DNA of 64,000 nt from Sciurus carolinensis (lineage: Eukaryota; Chordata; Mammalia; Rodentia; Sciuridae): contig NC_062219.1 in NCBI RefSeq assembly GCF_902686445.1, forward strand, positions 148,348,057-148,412,056, written 5' to 3'. The stretch's first letter is position 1. Every line of letters begins with the position of its first letter. A program made the translations under genes and the position numbers. Below, piece after piece: positions 12,262 through 23,615 of the stretch. The notes below the pieces were generated by a model. The model was not told where the DNA came from and did not search any database. It was given only the letters and a program-made list of their open reading frames with translations.

Positions 12262-12335
12262 TTTATTTTTGTGCTAAGACTTGAACCCAAGACACACTTC
12301 ATCACTTAGCTGCCTACCTACACACCCGGTCCCAT
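12262..12335 (-). repeat. Diverged ID-type SINE, reverse
   Basis: The stretch tgctaagacttgaacccaag ... cacttagctgcctacctaca follows the reversed ID pattern with many changes and no clear tail. Confidence 0.6.
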
Positions 12336-12560
12336 TTTGACTCTTGATTCAGTGCAGCCCTTTGTATCACGTTGGATGCCAACATGATATGAACCCATCT
12401 GCACATTGCCTGGGATGACTCTTCAAACACTGGGGATTTTTTTTTCATGGATTGTTTTTTGTATCAGGAATTTTGGAGGAGATGATAATCTCAGTGGAAG
12501 GATTAATACAAATTTCACAAACACAAGGAATGGCAAGATGATTGAGATGATTTCATCCGA

Positions 12561-12742
12561 CTGTGTGTGTGTGTGTGTGTTGCTGGGGATTGGACCCAGG
12601 GGCTCATGATGACTTCTCTACCACCGAGCTTCATCTCCAGCCCTTTATACTTTGAGTCAAGTTCTAGGTAAGTTGCCCATGTTGGCTTTGAACTTGCAAT
12701 TCTCCTACCTCTGGGATTACAGGCGTGCTTCACTGCACCTGG
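12561..12742 (-). mobile_element. Composite 7SL+ID SINE, reverse, with (TG)n
   Basis: After a TG run (12562-12580), the reversed ID part (tgctggggattggacccagg ... catctccagccc) leads into the reversed 7SL part (ggctttgaacttgcaattct ... gggattacaggcgtgc). The TG run occupies the place of the A-rich tail. Confidence 0.85.
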
Positions 12743-13576
12743 TTAACTCCATCTAACTTCCTAGTGGGGGATTTTCATTCAGAGGCATTTTTTCTAGAGA
12801 CACTTGGGCACAGACTCCGTTCTCCCATTGGTCCTGAGATGGGGCGACTGACTCCTCTGGAGTTCTGCCGTCTCGTTCAGCTCTCCACCCTGAATTGTCC
12901 TGGGGTCTCATGGCGTAATGACCGTGGCAGATTGGGACTGTCTGGCTAAGTTTTTCTGTTGGGGCCCAGTTGGTTGTGGCTGGCTCTGTGAGGCACCAAG
13001 AAACAGAACCCAATGACACACCTCCAGCTTTTAACAACGTGTGTTAGTGACCTGCAGAGATGGCAGGATGGCTTCTCTGTCGTGATGGGCTTTCCGTGGA
13101 GCTCGGAGTCCCTTCTTTACCTGGGACTCTTTATCTGGCATCATTTCCGTCATTATTGGTAATAGTCTTAGTTGTATTTCGAATTGTGCCTTATTGTTAG
13201 TTTTATACCCAGTGTGCTCAGTAAATGTGGGAAAGAACACAAAGAAGACGAAGCTCAGGAGGCACGAGAGAATGAATGGAAACGGAATGGGAGCCGCTTG
13301 GAATGAGCAGTGGCCAGGCCGGGCACACGCCACAGCCTTTGCCTGAGACCTCTTCCCACGCAGAGGCAACCGGGCCGGTGGCCGAAGCTGGTGACCCAAT
13401 ACTTGGGTTCTTTCTTCTGAATGAATCATTGGAAAAAACTTTAAGGCACAGGATATAATTAGACTGTTAAGTCTAAGGCACGTGTTGCTAAGTTCGTACG
13501 GAGGAAGAACAGAAGAGTAGATTCGAGAATGAACCTTGATTTTTCTTTTCCTTTCTAGATCAATATTGGAGCACTT

Positions 13577-13868
13577 TCTTTTTAAATTTTTTATTAACAC
13601 ATTAATATTACATGTCCATAGGGGGATTCAGTGTGATATTTCCCCACTTGTGTAGATATCCGACCCCCCACCCCCCACCCCTGGCTCTGGTTAATACTCT
13701 TCCACTTTCAGGTCGACCTTTCTTAGCTTCCGCACATGCGAGAGACTATGCGGTACTTACCTTTTCAATTCTGTCTTATTTGACTCAACATAGTCTCCAG
13801 TTCCACCCATCTTGCTACAAATGACAGGATTTCCTTCTTTATGACTGAATGATACTTCATTGTGCTTA
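13577..13868 (-). mobile_element. L1 3' end, reverse
   Basis: The sequence reads as the reverse complement of an L1 end. It includes the C-rich 3' UTR tract (gaccccccaccccccacccc), tctccagttccacccatctt and gaatgatacttcattgtg, the complement of the ORF2 end in the + copies. Confidence 0.8.
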
Positions 13869-13919
13869 TATTAATGAAAGAGAATTTTCCAAAGAAGAAA
13901 TTAGATTTTATATGCCTAT

Positions 13920-14075
13920 TACATAGTATGTTACACCATATATAACATGATACATATTATTTAAGTATATTGCACATCTACACATAGAATGTAGTAATTA
14001 TATATATGAACATACATACATACATGTGTGTACTTATGTATATACACACATATGTATACACACATATATATTTTA
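13920..14075. repeat. AT-rich low-complexity (TA/CATA)n
   Basis: Degenerate repeats of tata, cata and tgta, for example acatacatacatacatgtg and acacacatatatat. Confidence 0.8.
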
Positions 14076-14526
14076 GCCTTATATGTGGGAAAAAACTTTA
14101 AAAAAGCTTTGACTTTATTTTAATTTTGACTTTTGTATGACTTAGATATATTGAAATTAATATAATTTAGATTGCTTGCTATTAATGTCAAGAATTTGTA
14201 TGCCTTTTCTTTAGGAAGGTCTGTAATTTAGGAAACGATTATTATGATGATTATCAACATGATTATCCTCTCTGGTGAACAATTTGTAATATATCTTTGC
14301 TCAAAAAGATTTAAAAATATTTTTGTGGATTGTAGTGTCTGGGATTTTTCCTCTCAGTTTGAGATATCAAATATATTTATTTTTCTAGCCTAAAAGAAAC
14401 GACTCTTAGGCATAGCTGAAGGCTCCTCTTAACCTATCCTTTAAAAACTAGGGTTCCTCTGGGCTCTCTGTACTGGCCCTTTCTTTTATGTTCACATTTC
14501 CTTTCCCTTCTTAGATGAATATCATT

Positions 14527-14745
14527 GACTGAGTTCCTATTGTGTATCAGGCTAGGACAGCTGAGCAGGTTGTGTACTACACAACCCCAGGAGGTAACAT
14601 GCTTTGCTCCACTTGTAAGACTTGTATAGTCCACGTGTTTCTGTCCCATTGGGACTGTGTAACTACTTTACAAATGTCTCATTTACTCTAATAATAATTT
14701 ATAAGATGAAAACCATCCTCCTTACTTTAAGAAAGAAAAAAACTG
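14527..14745 (-). repeat. MIR-like SINE, reverse
   Basis: The stretch ttgactgagttcctattgtg, then tatcaggc and later ctctaataataatttataag, fits the reverse MIR consensus loosely. Confidence 0.45.
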
Positions 14746-15049
14746 AGTTTATGTTAACAATTTACTTAAGGTTTATAATAACAAGTGGGCAGTGGAGTTT
14801 GTCTGGATCCAAAGCATCTGCTTCCTTCTACAGGATGCTACTTTTTATGGGTGACCTAACCTCTTGGTAATTTCATCCATAGCCACCACCTCAATGATGG
14901 CACTTTCCATAAGACACTCCACCAGGTCTCTGGTGGCCTTCCCGTATGCCCAGAGACACTCGAGATTCTGCAGGATGTAAACCAAATCGGCATCGTCTTC
15001 CTCATTCCATCTCCTTAATTCCCACTCTTAGTGAAGTCAGCATCTGAAC

Positions 15050-15051
15050 TC

Positions 15052-15086
<35 letters not shown>

Positions 15087-15108
15087 GTCTGTCTGTCTCT
15101 CTCTCTCC
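15050..15108. repeat. (CT)n/(CTGT)n microsatellite
   Basis: Nearly pure CT dinucleotides with a short gtctgtctgtct segment. Confidence 0.92.
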
Positions 15109-15109
15109 A

Positions 15110-15545
15110 TATCCAATTCTGCTTCTGAATTCTCCCTTCATTCCTTTTCAAACCAAAATTGTCACTGCATTCATGCAGTCCTTTGTTCGTCTATTCTGCT
15201 CTTCCTAAACTAGGAAAAGCTTCACCTAAAATCTCCTGGCTAAGCCTCTGCACTGACCATCGCTCTGCCTGCTTTCTCCACCCTGTCCGCCTTCTCCATT
15301 CAGCCACTGGAAGACTCTGGGTTTCATGCCTCCTCATAGAAGCCTTCCTAGAACCGTTTTATCAGCCACTTCCTTGAATTATTCTTCTTGGCTCTCCTGG
15401 CACACCGAGCTTGTGTCCCTCCATCCCATCCTCATCTCTGTATCCAGATCATTGATTTGCTTCTCTGATTGCTGCCTTGGAGTGAGAGGCTTTGAGGACA
15501 GGGACCATGTTTAACTTACCTTTATCTGCCTCACACCTAGCAACT
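15110..15545 (+). repeat. L2 LINE fragment
   Basis: The end tttgaggacagggaccatgt, then ttaactta and ctcacacctagcaacttg, follows the L2 3' end. The preceding part with tcatagaagccttcctagaa is L2-like. It is diverged. Confidence 0.55.
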
Positions 15546-16849
15546 TGTCTGGAAGGAGATCAGAAAATTCTCAAGGGAGTGATATTCATTCACATTGTGG
15601 ATTCACTTAGGCGGATCTGAAAGAGTTGTTTGCATTGTACTGTAGCATCGGACATGTTTATTTAGTCTTACTAAATTTTGACCATAATTTTTGTGAATTT
15701 TCATGGCTGGAATAATTTTTGTGGTGATGTTATCCAATTACATGAAATATTTGTGACCACAGCCAGTGTGACGTCGGCCTAACCTGTGTTTCATTCATAT
15801 TGGCAGACGTTTCATACCCTTATTCTACTGATAAGAGATGATAATTTAATTGCATGGTAATTTGAAAAGTGGACTTTGTTGAACTCTGGTTCAAGGCTCA
15901 GAAGATGAACATCAGCACTAATGAGCAAGCTGCTCTTTGGGGTGCTTTATCTTTCCTGTGTGCTGTGCACCAACAGTGTAGGAAGTTAGATGTCCTTTGG
16001 GGTGGTTTTCATTAATATGCACCTTTCTCATGTAATAAAGATTTAGGTCTCCTGTCAGCTCTGTTCTGGTTTGGCCAACCACTTCAATGACCCTGAGCAT
16101 CAGTTTCCTTGTCTTTAACTTTAGGTGTTGGGATTCAGATAGCCAGAAGGGTTTTGCAGGCTCAAATGCGATTTGGTGACACTTCTGTGGCTGTGTTTCT
16201 CCTGCCCTCTTGTGTGCCCTGTCCTCCTTTTCGGTCCCTACTCTACCGGGCTGGTGCTCCTACAGATCCAAGCACCCCAGTAGTGAAGCTGTGTTCTTCA
16301 GCACTTGGCTTTGACCTACAAGTGTGCTTCCACGTGAGCTGAGAAGCAGGTGGCTGTGTCCTTTGGAGTGGCGCCATCCCTTCCACAAAGGACCTGGGAG
16401 TTCCTTCCTTTTAGGAAGAACTTTCCTGACAATGGCTGCAGAAGTAGAACGAGGTTGCAGAGTAAGCACAAGAAGAGGCCCGTGTCAGAGGAGGGACAGC
16501 TCAAAGTGACCACGTTCCTGCGTTGGTGACCTGCGGGGGTGTGGAAAGGGGGTATGTCATCCGTTATAAATGTCATGCGAGCATCAGAAGTTTTGGCATG
16601 AGTAAGGCACGTCGTGGTAACGCAGCTCCTGGATTGTCTTTTACATTTCCTTAAACTGAGCGCACAACTGATTAAGTTACCATGTGTTTCTTGAATAACT
16701 TGTTGACAAAGCACCTCCAGGAAATCCTGGCCAACCCTTGTTCACCAAGGCCGGTGCCTGTGGTCTCTGAGGCCAGCGGAGACCGCTCGCTGCCTCGATG
16801 TGCCTACATTCTAATCGTGTCGTTAAGCGCCAAAGGAAAGATCAGGTGC
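15546..16849. other. Upstream flank of the RNF144B promoter, nothing recognised
   Basis: No gene or clear repeat. One exact p53-type half site, ggacatgttt, is at about 15652, without a properly spaced partner. Some CpGs appear from about 16.5 kb as the island is approached. Confidence 0.4.
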
Positions 16850-17222
16850 TGGCTGTGGTGGGGGACGTGCGTGGGAGGGCTTGTGCAGAACCAGGGGGTG
16901 GGAAGGCCGGTCTGGGCCGTCGGAGGACCAGAGCGACGGGAAGGAGGAGAGGTGGGGTGGCCTGCGAGGTGTTGTGCAGAGAGGCGCCAGCGCCGAGGCG
17001 GGGCCGAGCAGGCTGAAGGGCGCCGGGACTGCGGCGCGGACACCCGGCTCGGGATTCCTGCGGCCGCGCGGGCCACCCGCGCCAGGTCCTGGCACCCGGG
17101 CGGCGGCAGGCGGACCCGAGCGCCGAGCGCGCTGGCCGCGGAGCTCGGACAGGGTTAAGCCATCACCTGCCTTGAAGTGCGACCCAGATGGGAAGTAGGA
17201 AGTGCGGCGCCTGAGCTTCCTG

Positions 17223-17230
17223 TATAAATA
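17223..17230 (+). promoter_or_regulatory. TATA-like box
   Basis: The sequence tataaata sits in an AT-rich patch inside otherwise very GC-rich DNA, directly before the predicted exon 1. Its position suggests a start site near 17253. A TATA element within a CpG island is less common than a TATA-less island promoter, so this is a candidate and not a proven element. Confidence 0.55.
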
Positions 17231-17252
17231 AACGCGGCTCCCGGCGCTGCCG

Positions 17253-17540
17253 CCGCGCTGCGCCCCACGCTCGCCCTGCGCGGTTGCCCGCGTCGCAGCT
17301 GCCCATCAAGGCCGGGAGGCGGACAGGGACTCCTCCTCTTCCCCAGCGATAGGTCCGGGCGCGCGCGTCGCTGGCGATCCTGCGAAGTGTGAAGCTGTCA
17401 GCCGCAGAGCGCGGAGGGAGAGGGAAGGGAACGGGAGAGCGCCTCCGCCTCGGCGTGCGAGCCGAGCAGCCCGGGCTGGCGCTGCGCGCAGGACTGGCTG
17501 GTGCGGAGCCGCGGCCAAGGGGACACAGCCCTCCTGCCAG
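17253..17540 (+). other. RNF144B: Predicted non-coding exon 1 of RNF144B (5' UTR)
   Basis: The stretch lies in a CpG island just downstream of a TATA-like box and ends at cctgccag followed by gtaggt, a strong donor at 17541. It is GC-rich and contains no ATG, which suits a 5' UTR spliced to exon 2, where the first ATG is the RNF144B start. The start at about 17253 is only set by the usual distance of about 30 nt from the TATA-like box. Another start, or other first exons inside the island, are possible. No transcript evidence was available. Confidence 0.6.
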
Positions 17541-19929
17541 GTAGGTGCAGAGAGCTCCTCACCGGCCGCAGGCGGTGCACGCCAGGAGTGGTTTCGGTCC
17601 AGGCGACAGCAGAGGACGAGAGAGGCGAGGCAGCTGTGACACCTTGGGGCTTGGCTTCGTTTTCCGCTTCTAGTGCTCACACGGTACAGGACTGCATGCG
17701 TTCTGAATGCCTTGAACACCTGTTAACTTTTAAAAATAGACGCCTTTGTCAAGGTAAAAACAAACGAGTTTCATTTGTAATAAAACGATCTTTACAGAAC
17801 GTATCATAAGATCGAAGATTAGACCAAACCTCCCTGAATCTGTAGGGGAGACCCAAAGTTGGCTTAATCGTGGATGCCTACCTTTTATTATTTGGAAATG
17901 CACGGCGGTGTGTTGACACACAGAGCTCTGAACACAGCGTTGTGTTGGTCATGGAATCCCGGCCATACATCACCATGGTTATTCTGACAATTACTATAAA
18001 ATAGAATTAAACTCTGACCGGAGTCTCAAGTTGACATTAAAATGAAACTGATTTCTGTTTCAACAGGGAGAAGGCATCTTCTGCTTAACCTTTTGCTTTT
18101 CTTATTAGTTTCAGGGATTCTGCTGTGAATCTGCTCCTGACGCATATACTTCTTTCATACAGATTTCTCAGGATGAATTCCTCTCTCTGAATAAATGTTC
18201 TCTTTCTTCATGTTTCCACTATAGATTGTCAGTTTCTTATTGTCTTCTGTCTCACGTATCTTATCGACACATAGGCTGGGGATCCTAACAGGGACTATCA
18301 GTGTTCTTCTGGCTTGGCATTTCTGGGTATTTATTTGAACATCTAGAGGTATGAATTAAAGGATAATGTATTTAACATTTCTGAAGCAGGAGATTAGGGG
18401 TGTCTATGCCCAGAAGCAAAATAAATGAACTTTGTGATGACTCAGTTTTTAGGGTGTGGATGAGGCAAAAGGAACCCAGCCGGTCTTAACTGAGTTGCTG
18501 GCTAATTAAAGCATCTGCTGCAGCTTTCCCTGAGAGGAGCTTCCTGGGCTCTGGTCCCTTTCATGGTTTACTCCTCTCTGGCTTCCTCCCCGCCTCGCTG
18601 TGCCCTTGCTTCTGAACATTAGTCCTTTTCATGGGTAGCAGCAGTTCCTTAAGTATTTCTAAAACTATCGTGAGGAGAAGGAGAGGGAGAGAAAAAAGAG
18701 AAATCTGCAGATGCACAAAGCTACTTGGAGATAATTGTATTATGAAATTCAAGGCTGGGATCTCACCTAGTGCCTGCCCTGCCCTTCCACGCCTGTGGCT
18801 GATATATTATTCTTTGTGGTGGGCATCAACTTAGAAAAATGCCTCTGTTTCAAAAGTATTCTGACTATCTTGTTGGGTTAAAAAAAAAAAAAGGCATGTT
18901 AAACATGTATAATGAATATGAAAAAAATGTCAAGAAGCAGAATTGGGTTGCTTGGTTTTTCATTTAAAACAGCTGCCCCCCCCCCCCCAAAAAAAAGCCA
19001 CAAACCAATCACCTTAGATAACTTGCTCTTGCACTACTGTGCTGGAAGGAAGGTTTGAGTGTGGTCAGACACCATCCATTTACCCAGAGTTTTACAAATA
19101 TTTACAGTCATTATGCCAAATATCTTCGTGCTGAGCCCTGAAGAACATTCTCAGCATTCAAAAGCCCCATTCTCGTGAATGGTTTCAGTTCACTTGCAAT
19201 TTAAAGGCATCCGGGTTTCCAAACTAGGTCAGTTTAAGATATGTCTTTTAAAAATAATCAGCTTTTGGGTCTCAGATTATGAGCCAGGTTTTTGCAGCCA
19301 TATTCTACAGCAAAGAGAAAAGTATACTCTCTCTAGAAAGAAAAAGTTTGTTTTCCCTATCTAGTAAGGCCATTTAGCTTCCCCGAAGATATCTTTCTCT
19401 CCAACATTATGAGTACTTTTAATCAGAAAACGTACTCAGATTTCCTTTCTTAAAAAGCTATTTCAATATTTCAGGTGTTTAGAATGTTTATATCTACGTA
19501 GGAACCATTTCTCTTAAGTGTGGCAGTGAATCCTGGCTTCTCTGTTTCCCCTGGCTTTGATGTGACATTACTTTCTTGTTGAGTGAGGTTCTTATATTTG
19601 CTGTCTCCAGTTTGAGGTAGAGGTCAGGAATCATGTTGAACCCAGATGTTGATGGAAGAACAAAGTCCAAACAGTTTTGGGACTGAACCTACTTTGTGCA
19701 ACTGATTATTTGGAATGTGGGAAAGGGGCCAAGCTGCCACTCAGTCATCTTTCCACTCTGGGGAGTGGGTATTTGCTGTGATTGCTTCAGAACACCGAGA
19801 CATTTCTTTCAGGGATTTCTGCCTGAACTTATAGAAGCGACTTCGCTATACCATGTTATCAATATTTTAGGTTTTGGATTTTTGAAAATGAGTACAGATG
19901 AGAACCAGTTCTTTAATATTTTGTCTCCC
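17541..19929. other. RNF144B intron 1, proximal part
   Basis: Mostly unique-looking sequence. A C run followed by an A run (about 18975-18997) is low complexity. I saw no other exon or recognised repeat. Confidence 0.45.
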
Positions 19930-20065
19930 CCCATGTACAATCAACACTCTACTGTTGAGTGACTACTGTTTGCCAGGCACTATGCTAGATGCTGGGGATC
20001 TGAGGAGGTAGGAGCTATGGTCTCTGTCCTGTAAGGATTCTGATAATCTTGGCAGTGACTTTGGA
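19930..20065 (-). repeat. L2 LINE 3' end, reverse
   Basis: The stretch gttgagtgactactgtttgc followed by caggcactatgctagatgct and ggggatc is the well-known reverse L2 3' end. Confidence 0.65.
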
Positions 20066-20600
20066 CTAGGTGGTCATTCTTAATTCGGGTTGTTTTACCA
20101 GAGTGTGAAAACCACTTTAATGTTTTTCATCTTGATCATGTGTTTTTCTGTGTGTGTGTATGTGTGTGGGGGGGTTGTTGTTTTAGGTTTGTTTTGGTAA
20201 TGTTTCTCTGATGTCATTTGATCCTTAAGTAACTTGACGAGGCATAATAACACCTAAGTTCGGTTAGTTAATATTTTAATTTTATTTTTTCACCTTTAAG
20301 TATATGGAGGAGGCTTTGGACTAATGTCTTATTTGTTTTAATTTGGCATTTGCTACATACTCGGTTGTTGAGCACTTCTTAACCCAATGTATCATACTGT
20401 ACTAGTTATTTAGAAATGGAAAATGACACATTGTAGAGAGTAAAGGTGGCCAATGCTTTTGCAACATGGAATGAGAAACTTCCCATCTCTCATGGGCTCC
20501 CTTTTTTGATTGGAAACACAAGTGAAATGCAATCCCCTTATTCATAGCTAGAGAGACTTCTGATGACATGGCCTGCGTATCAATTAAGAGTGTATTTCGA

Positions 20601-20735
20601 GGGCTGGAGTTGAGGCTCAGTGATAAAACACTTGCTTAGGCACATGTGAGTCACTGGGTTCAATCCTCAGCACCCATTAAAAATAAACAAATAAAGGTAT
20701 CGTGTTCATCTACAACTAAAAAAAAATTTTTTTAA
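20601..20735 (+). mobile_element. ID-type SINE with an extended 3' tail
   Basis: The body gggctggagttgaggctcag ... gggttcaatcctcagcacc is followed by aaataaacaaataaaggtat, then cgtgttcatctacaacta and a second A run. The extra segment after the A-rich tail marks an ID variant and is not a simple poly(A). Confidence 0.85.
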
Positions 20736-22027
20736 AAAACAAAAGCATATTTTGAAACCCAGACCTTACTGGTTTCTAGCTTCTCTTAAGTCATGTGTTT
20801 GAGTCCTGTCCCTTAGTCAACCTGTTGTTTGTCTTGGGAAGACAGAATAAGGTAACTCATTTCTCTTTGATGGGCTTGTGGCTGAAACCATAAACCCATA
20901 GATTCTTCTGTATGGTTCTATGAAATCATCTGTTGACAACCTCCCTAGCTAGTTTCCCCTTTGTAAGTAGGGACTGGGTTTAATCACCTTTCCATCCCTA
21001 CCACCAAACAGGTGGAATTTGGTTCTTTGTGGGTTGACTTTGTTTCCTGCATTATGGGTTCCTGCTGTCAGAACCTTATTTGGCAAAGGCATGGAAAATA
21101 AACACCCTGAACCTTGTTCAGCATGGGAGGCAGGAGACTCCGCTTCCAGATTGGTCTTATACTTATTTCTAATTAAAAAATTCTATATGAAGTTTTCTAC
21201 CTTTATAGGAAGGATGATATTTACGCATGCATTTATTAATTTGCAGAAGACTTTTGATTTAGATGTTCATGCTGTAGTGGCTGTAGTTTCCTGGTAATAT
21301 CCTGACCCAAGAAATGAGCCGAGTTTTGCTCTGTGGGGCTTTCTGGAATATTCCTTCTCCTTGATCTGTTAATTGCATCATTGTCCGACCTGCCAGTCAG
21401 TGGCCTTGCTTCCTGCTTCTGAGCTTTGTTGCTGTGCCAGGCAGGGGGAGAAAAGTATTCAGCAGGCCTGTATAAATAGGTGTGGGAGGCAGGGGAAACC
21501 ATTGATTAAAAGGAGTGGGCAGGGCAGGGTGGTGGTGAGAGAGCTGCCACCAGGGTGTAGAGTTACAGTGCCCCAAATCTCGAGTCTCTCCCCATCTTCT
21601 ATTCACTCCTACCTTCTCTGAGAAGTTTGCATTGTTAGCAAAGTGGGAATGGATTTCCATCTCTGGGGCCTTGCCCTGTAGTGTAATGAGAACGTGGCCA
21701 GAAGACGGAATTGTGCTCTTTGCCAAAAGGAAGACCATAAACGTGATGTCCCCGATGCCACGTAGTCTGTAGGGTTAGGGTCAGCCTCTCACTGTGTCAT
21801 GTGTTCCGTTGGCCATATTCTCACATCTCCCTCAGCTTCTATTTTGTAGGAAAAAACATTTTAAAAATGAGATCTCATTAAAACAGTTGTCATGAACTTT
21901 ATTTGTAACCTAGTTTTAAACAGCAAAGAGATGCTTTAGAAAACAGTTCTTGTGGGTATTTAACATGCTCCTCCTTCCTCATGGAATGTCTGGTTTTTCC
22001 ACCCACAAAAATGATTAATGAGGTAGC

Positions 22028-22490
22028 CAGTCACGTGCCATAGGACGTCTCAACCAGGGCGACTGCATGTCTGATGGTGGTCCCAAGGTTCCAGCAGAGC
22101 TAACACCCGACTGTCGCCTAGGGACGTGACAGCCACCTGCTGGTGCGAGCATTCCTCAGGTGTTTGTGGGTCCCGGTGTAGACACCACGGCACTGCCCGT
22201 CGTGCAGAAACCATAACACCTCAACTCGCGTGCAGTATGTAATGCTTGATAATACGCAGCTACATTATTGGGTTATGGATTCACTCTATTATGCCACTCA
22301 TTGGGACTTGAGAGGTGCCGCGTCACCGGCAGCAGCCTCTCACGTCTTCTGTCCACAGTGGCTCATGGTCACATTGCGAGGCTGGCCTCTGCCGTCTGCA
22401 GTGCGCTCTGCCACATTCACACAGTGACGAAGCTGCCTCCTGAGGCGTTTCTCAGACCATGTCCCTGTCCTCAGGGGATGCTTAGCAGAT
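22028..22490. repeat. Tigger-like DNA transposon relic (tentative)
   Basis: The left end cagtcacgtgccataggacg, the internal tgtctgatggtggtcccaag, and the right part gaggcgtttctcagaccatg resemble a Tigger-class element with CpG-rich terminal repeats. It is heavily mutated, and family assignment is from memory. Confidence 0.5.
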
Positions 22491-23279
22491 CAGTTCCATA
22501 TTTAGAAGATAATGGTCCGCAGGTTACGAAGTTAAGATCTCTTCATCCTGGAATCTTGATGCGAAGATGCCGAACAGGAGCTGTGGATCGGAATGCCCTT
22601 TCACCTCTGAATGAAGCTGTGAAACGGGAGAAGACAGAAGTCCTCAGTGACGAGCAGCGTTTCATGACACTGCCACCTCACACAGCCTGGGCAGGGGATA
22701 TTTACTTCCATGGCATCTACGAGCCAAGCATTCCTTGGGTTTGCTTCTGTCAGAATATTTTCTAATCTATGTTATTAAGAAAATAATGACAACGCGTGCT
22801 GTGTGTGGCATCACGTGTTGACCAGTGCGCTGGCCTGGAGCACAATTCTGTCACACATTCCACAAATTTGAAGTGTGCTTGAGTAATTGCGTTTCTCTGG
22901 AGCTCGTCTGCCGATGTTCCACGCGTCTTGAGCTCCTAGGGCTCACGCGAGAACTTTCTGATTTTGCTGACACCAGCTGGTTTGTCTTGTCCCTGAATGA
23001 CTGGAGCCCTGATCAAAGACACAGTAGCGTGGAGAGCTGCTCTGGTCTCTGCTCCTAGCTCTGCCCTCAGGGCCTTTGCTCTTGCCTTGCTTCTGCTCCC
23101 AGCCAGTGGGTCCACCTTGCACCCCAGGATGAATTGGGTGGAATTTCAGCAAATGGCTAATGACCGACACTGATCAGCACTTTACTAGCTCAGCCAGTAC
23201 CATTCGAGTCCCCAGTAGCTTCTCTTAAGAACACAAACCAGTGGCTCAGTATTGGGTAGAAGTGCAAAGGTCAATGCAG

Positions 23280-23615
23280 CACACTTGGATCTCTGTATCC
23301 ACAGGTTCCACATCTGTTGAGTCTGAGGATACACCCAGTTGTGGATCAAAGATATTCAAGGGAAAAAATTGAGTCTGTGCTGAGCATGTACAGATATTTT
23401 TCTTGTAATTATATTCTAAACAATTAACAGCCATTTATACAGCATTTCCATTGTGTCAATAAGTATTCTAGAGATGACTTAAACTACACGGGAGGACACG
23501 CGTGGGTTATATGCAAATACTATGCTATTTCATGTAAGGAAGTTGAGCATCTGTGGACTTTGGCACCTGAAGGGGTTCCTGGAACTGATGCCCCATGGAT
23601 ACAAAGGGGCTACTG
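23280..23615 (-). repeat. MER2/Tigger-type DNA transposon relic
   Basis: Its reverse complement begins cagtagcccctttgtatcca and matches the copy at 56882-57225 in order along its length, including the cggttg-type end and the central atatgcaaatactatgc part. This supports one family in opposite orientations. Confidence 0.65.

Larger units (their letters stand above)
16850..17560. promoter_or_regulatory. RNF144B: CpG island at the RNF144B promoter
   Basis: CpG dinucleotides and G+C are strongly enriched here compared with the AT-rich flanks, with many runs such as gcggcgcgg and ccgccgcgctgcg. The island spans the TATA-like box, the predicted exon 1 and its splice donor. It is the only strong island in the window, and it sits at the right place and orientation to be the RNF144B promoter. 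The edges were set by eye. Confidence 0.85.

Noticed and set aside
13031..13600. Antisense open frame of 189 codons
   Set aside because: No family features. It ends next to an L1 end and the hydrophobic stretch comes from a T/A-rich run. Nothing supports translation.
15652..15661. Exact p53 half site ggacatgttt upstream of the promoter
   Set aside because: It has no second half site at a suitable spacing, and single half sites occur often by chance.
16682..17198. Open frames in the CpG island
   Set aside because: High G+C gives long frames by chance. They read across the TATA-like box region and do not match any known N-terminus.
18891..18910. Possible p53 response element (two CATG half sites)
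   Set aside because: The two CATG cores are only 9 nt apart, which does not fit adjacent 10-nt half sites, and both half sites deviate at their edges.
22268..22765. Open frame of 165 codons on the + strand
   Set aside because: Its first half lies in a Tigger-like relic, and the rest has no recognised motif.
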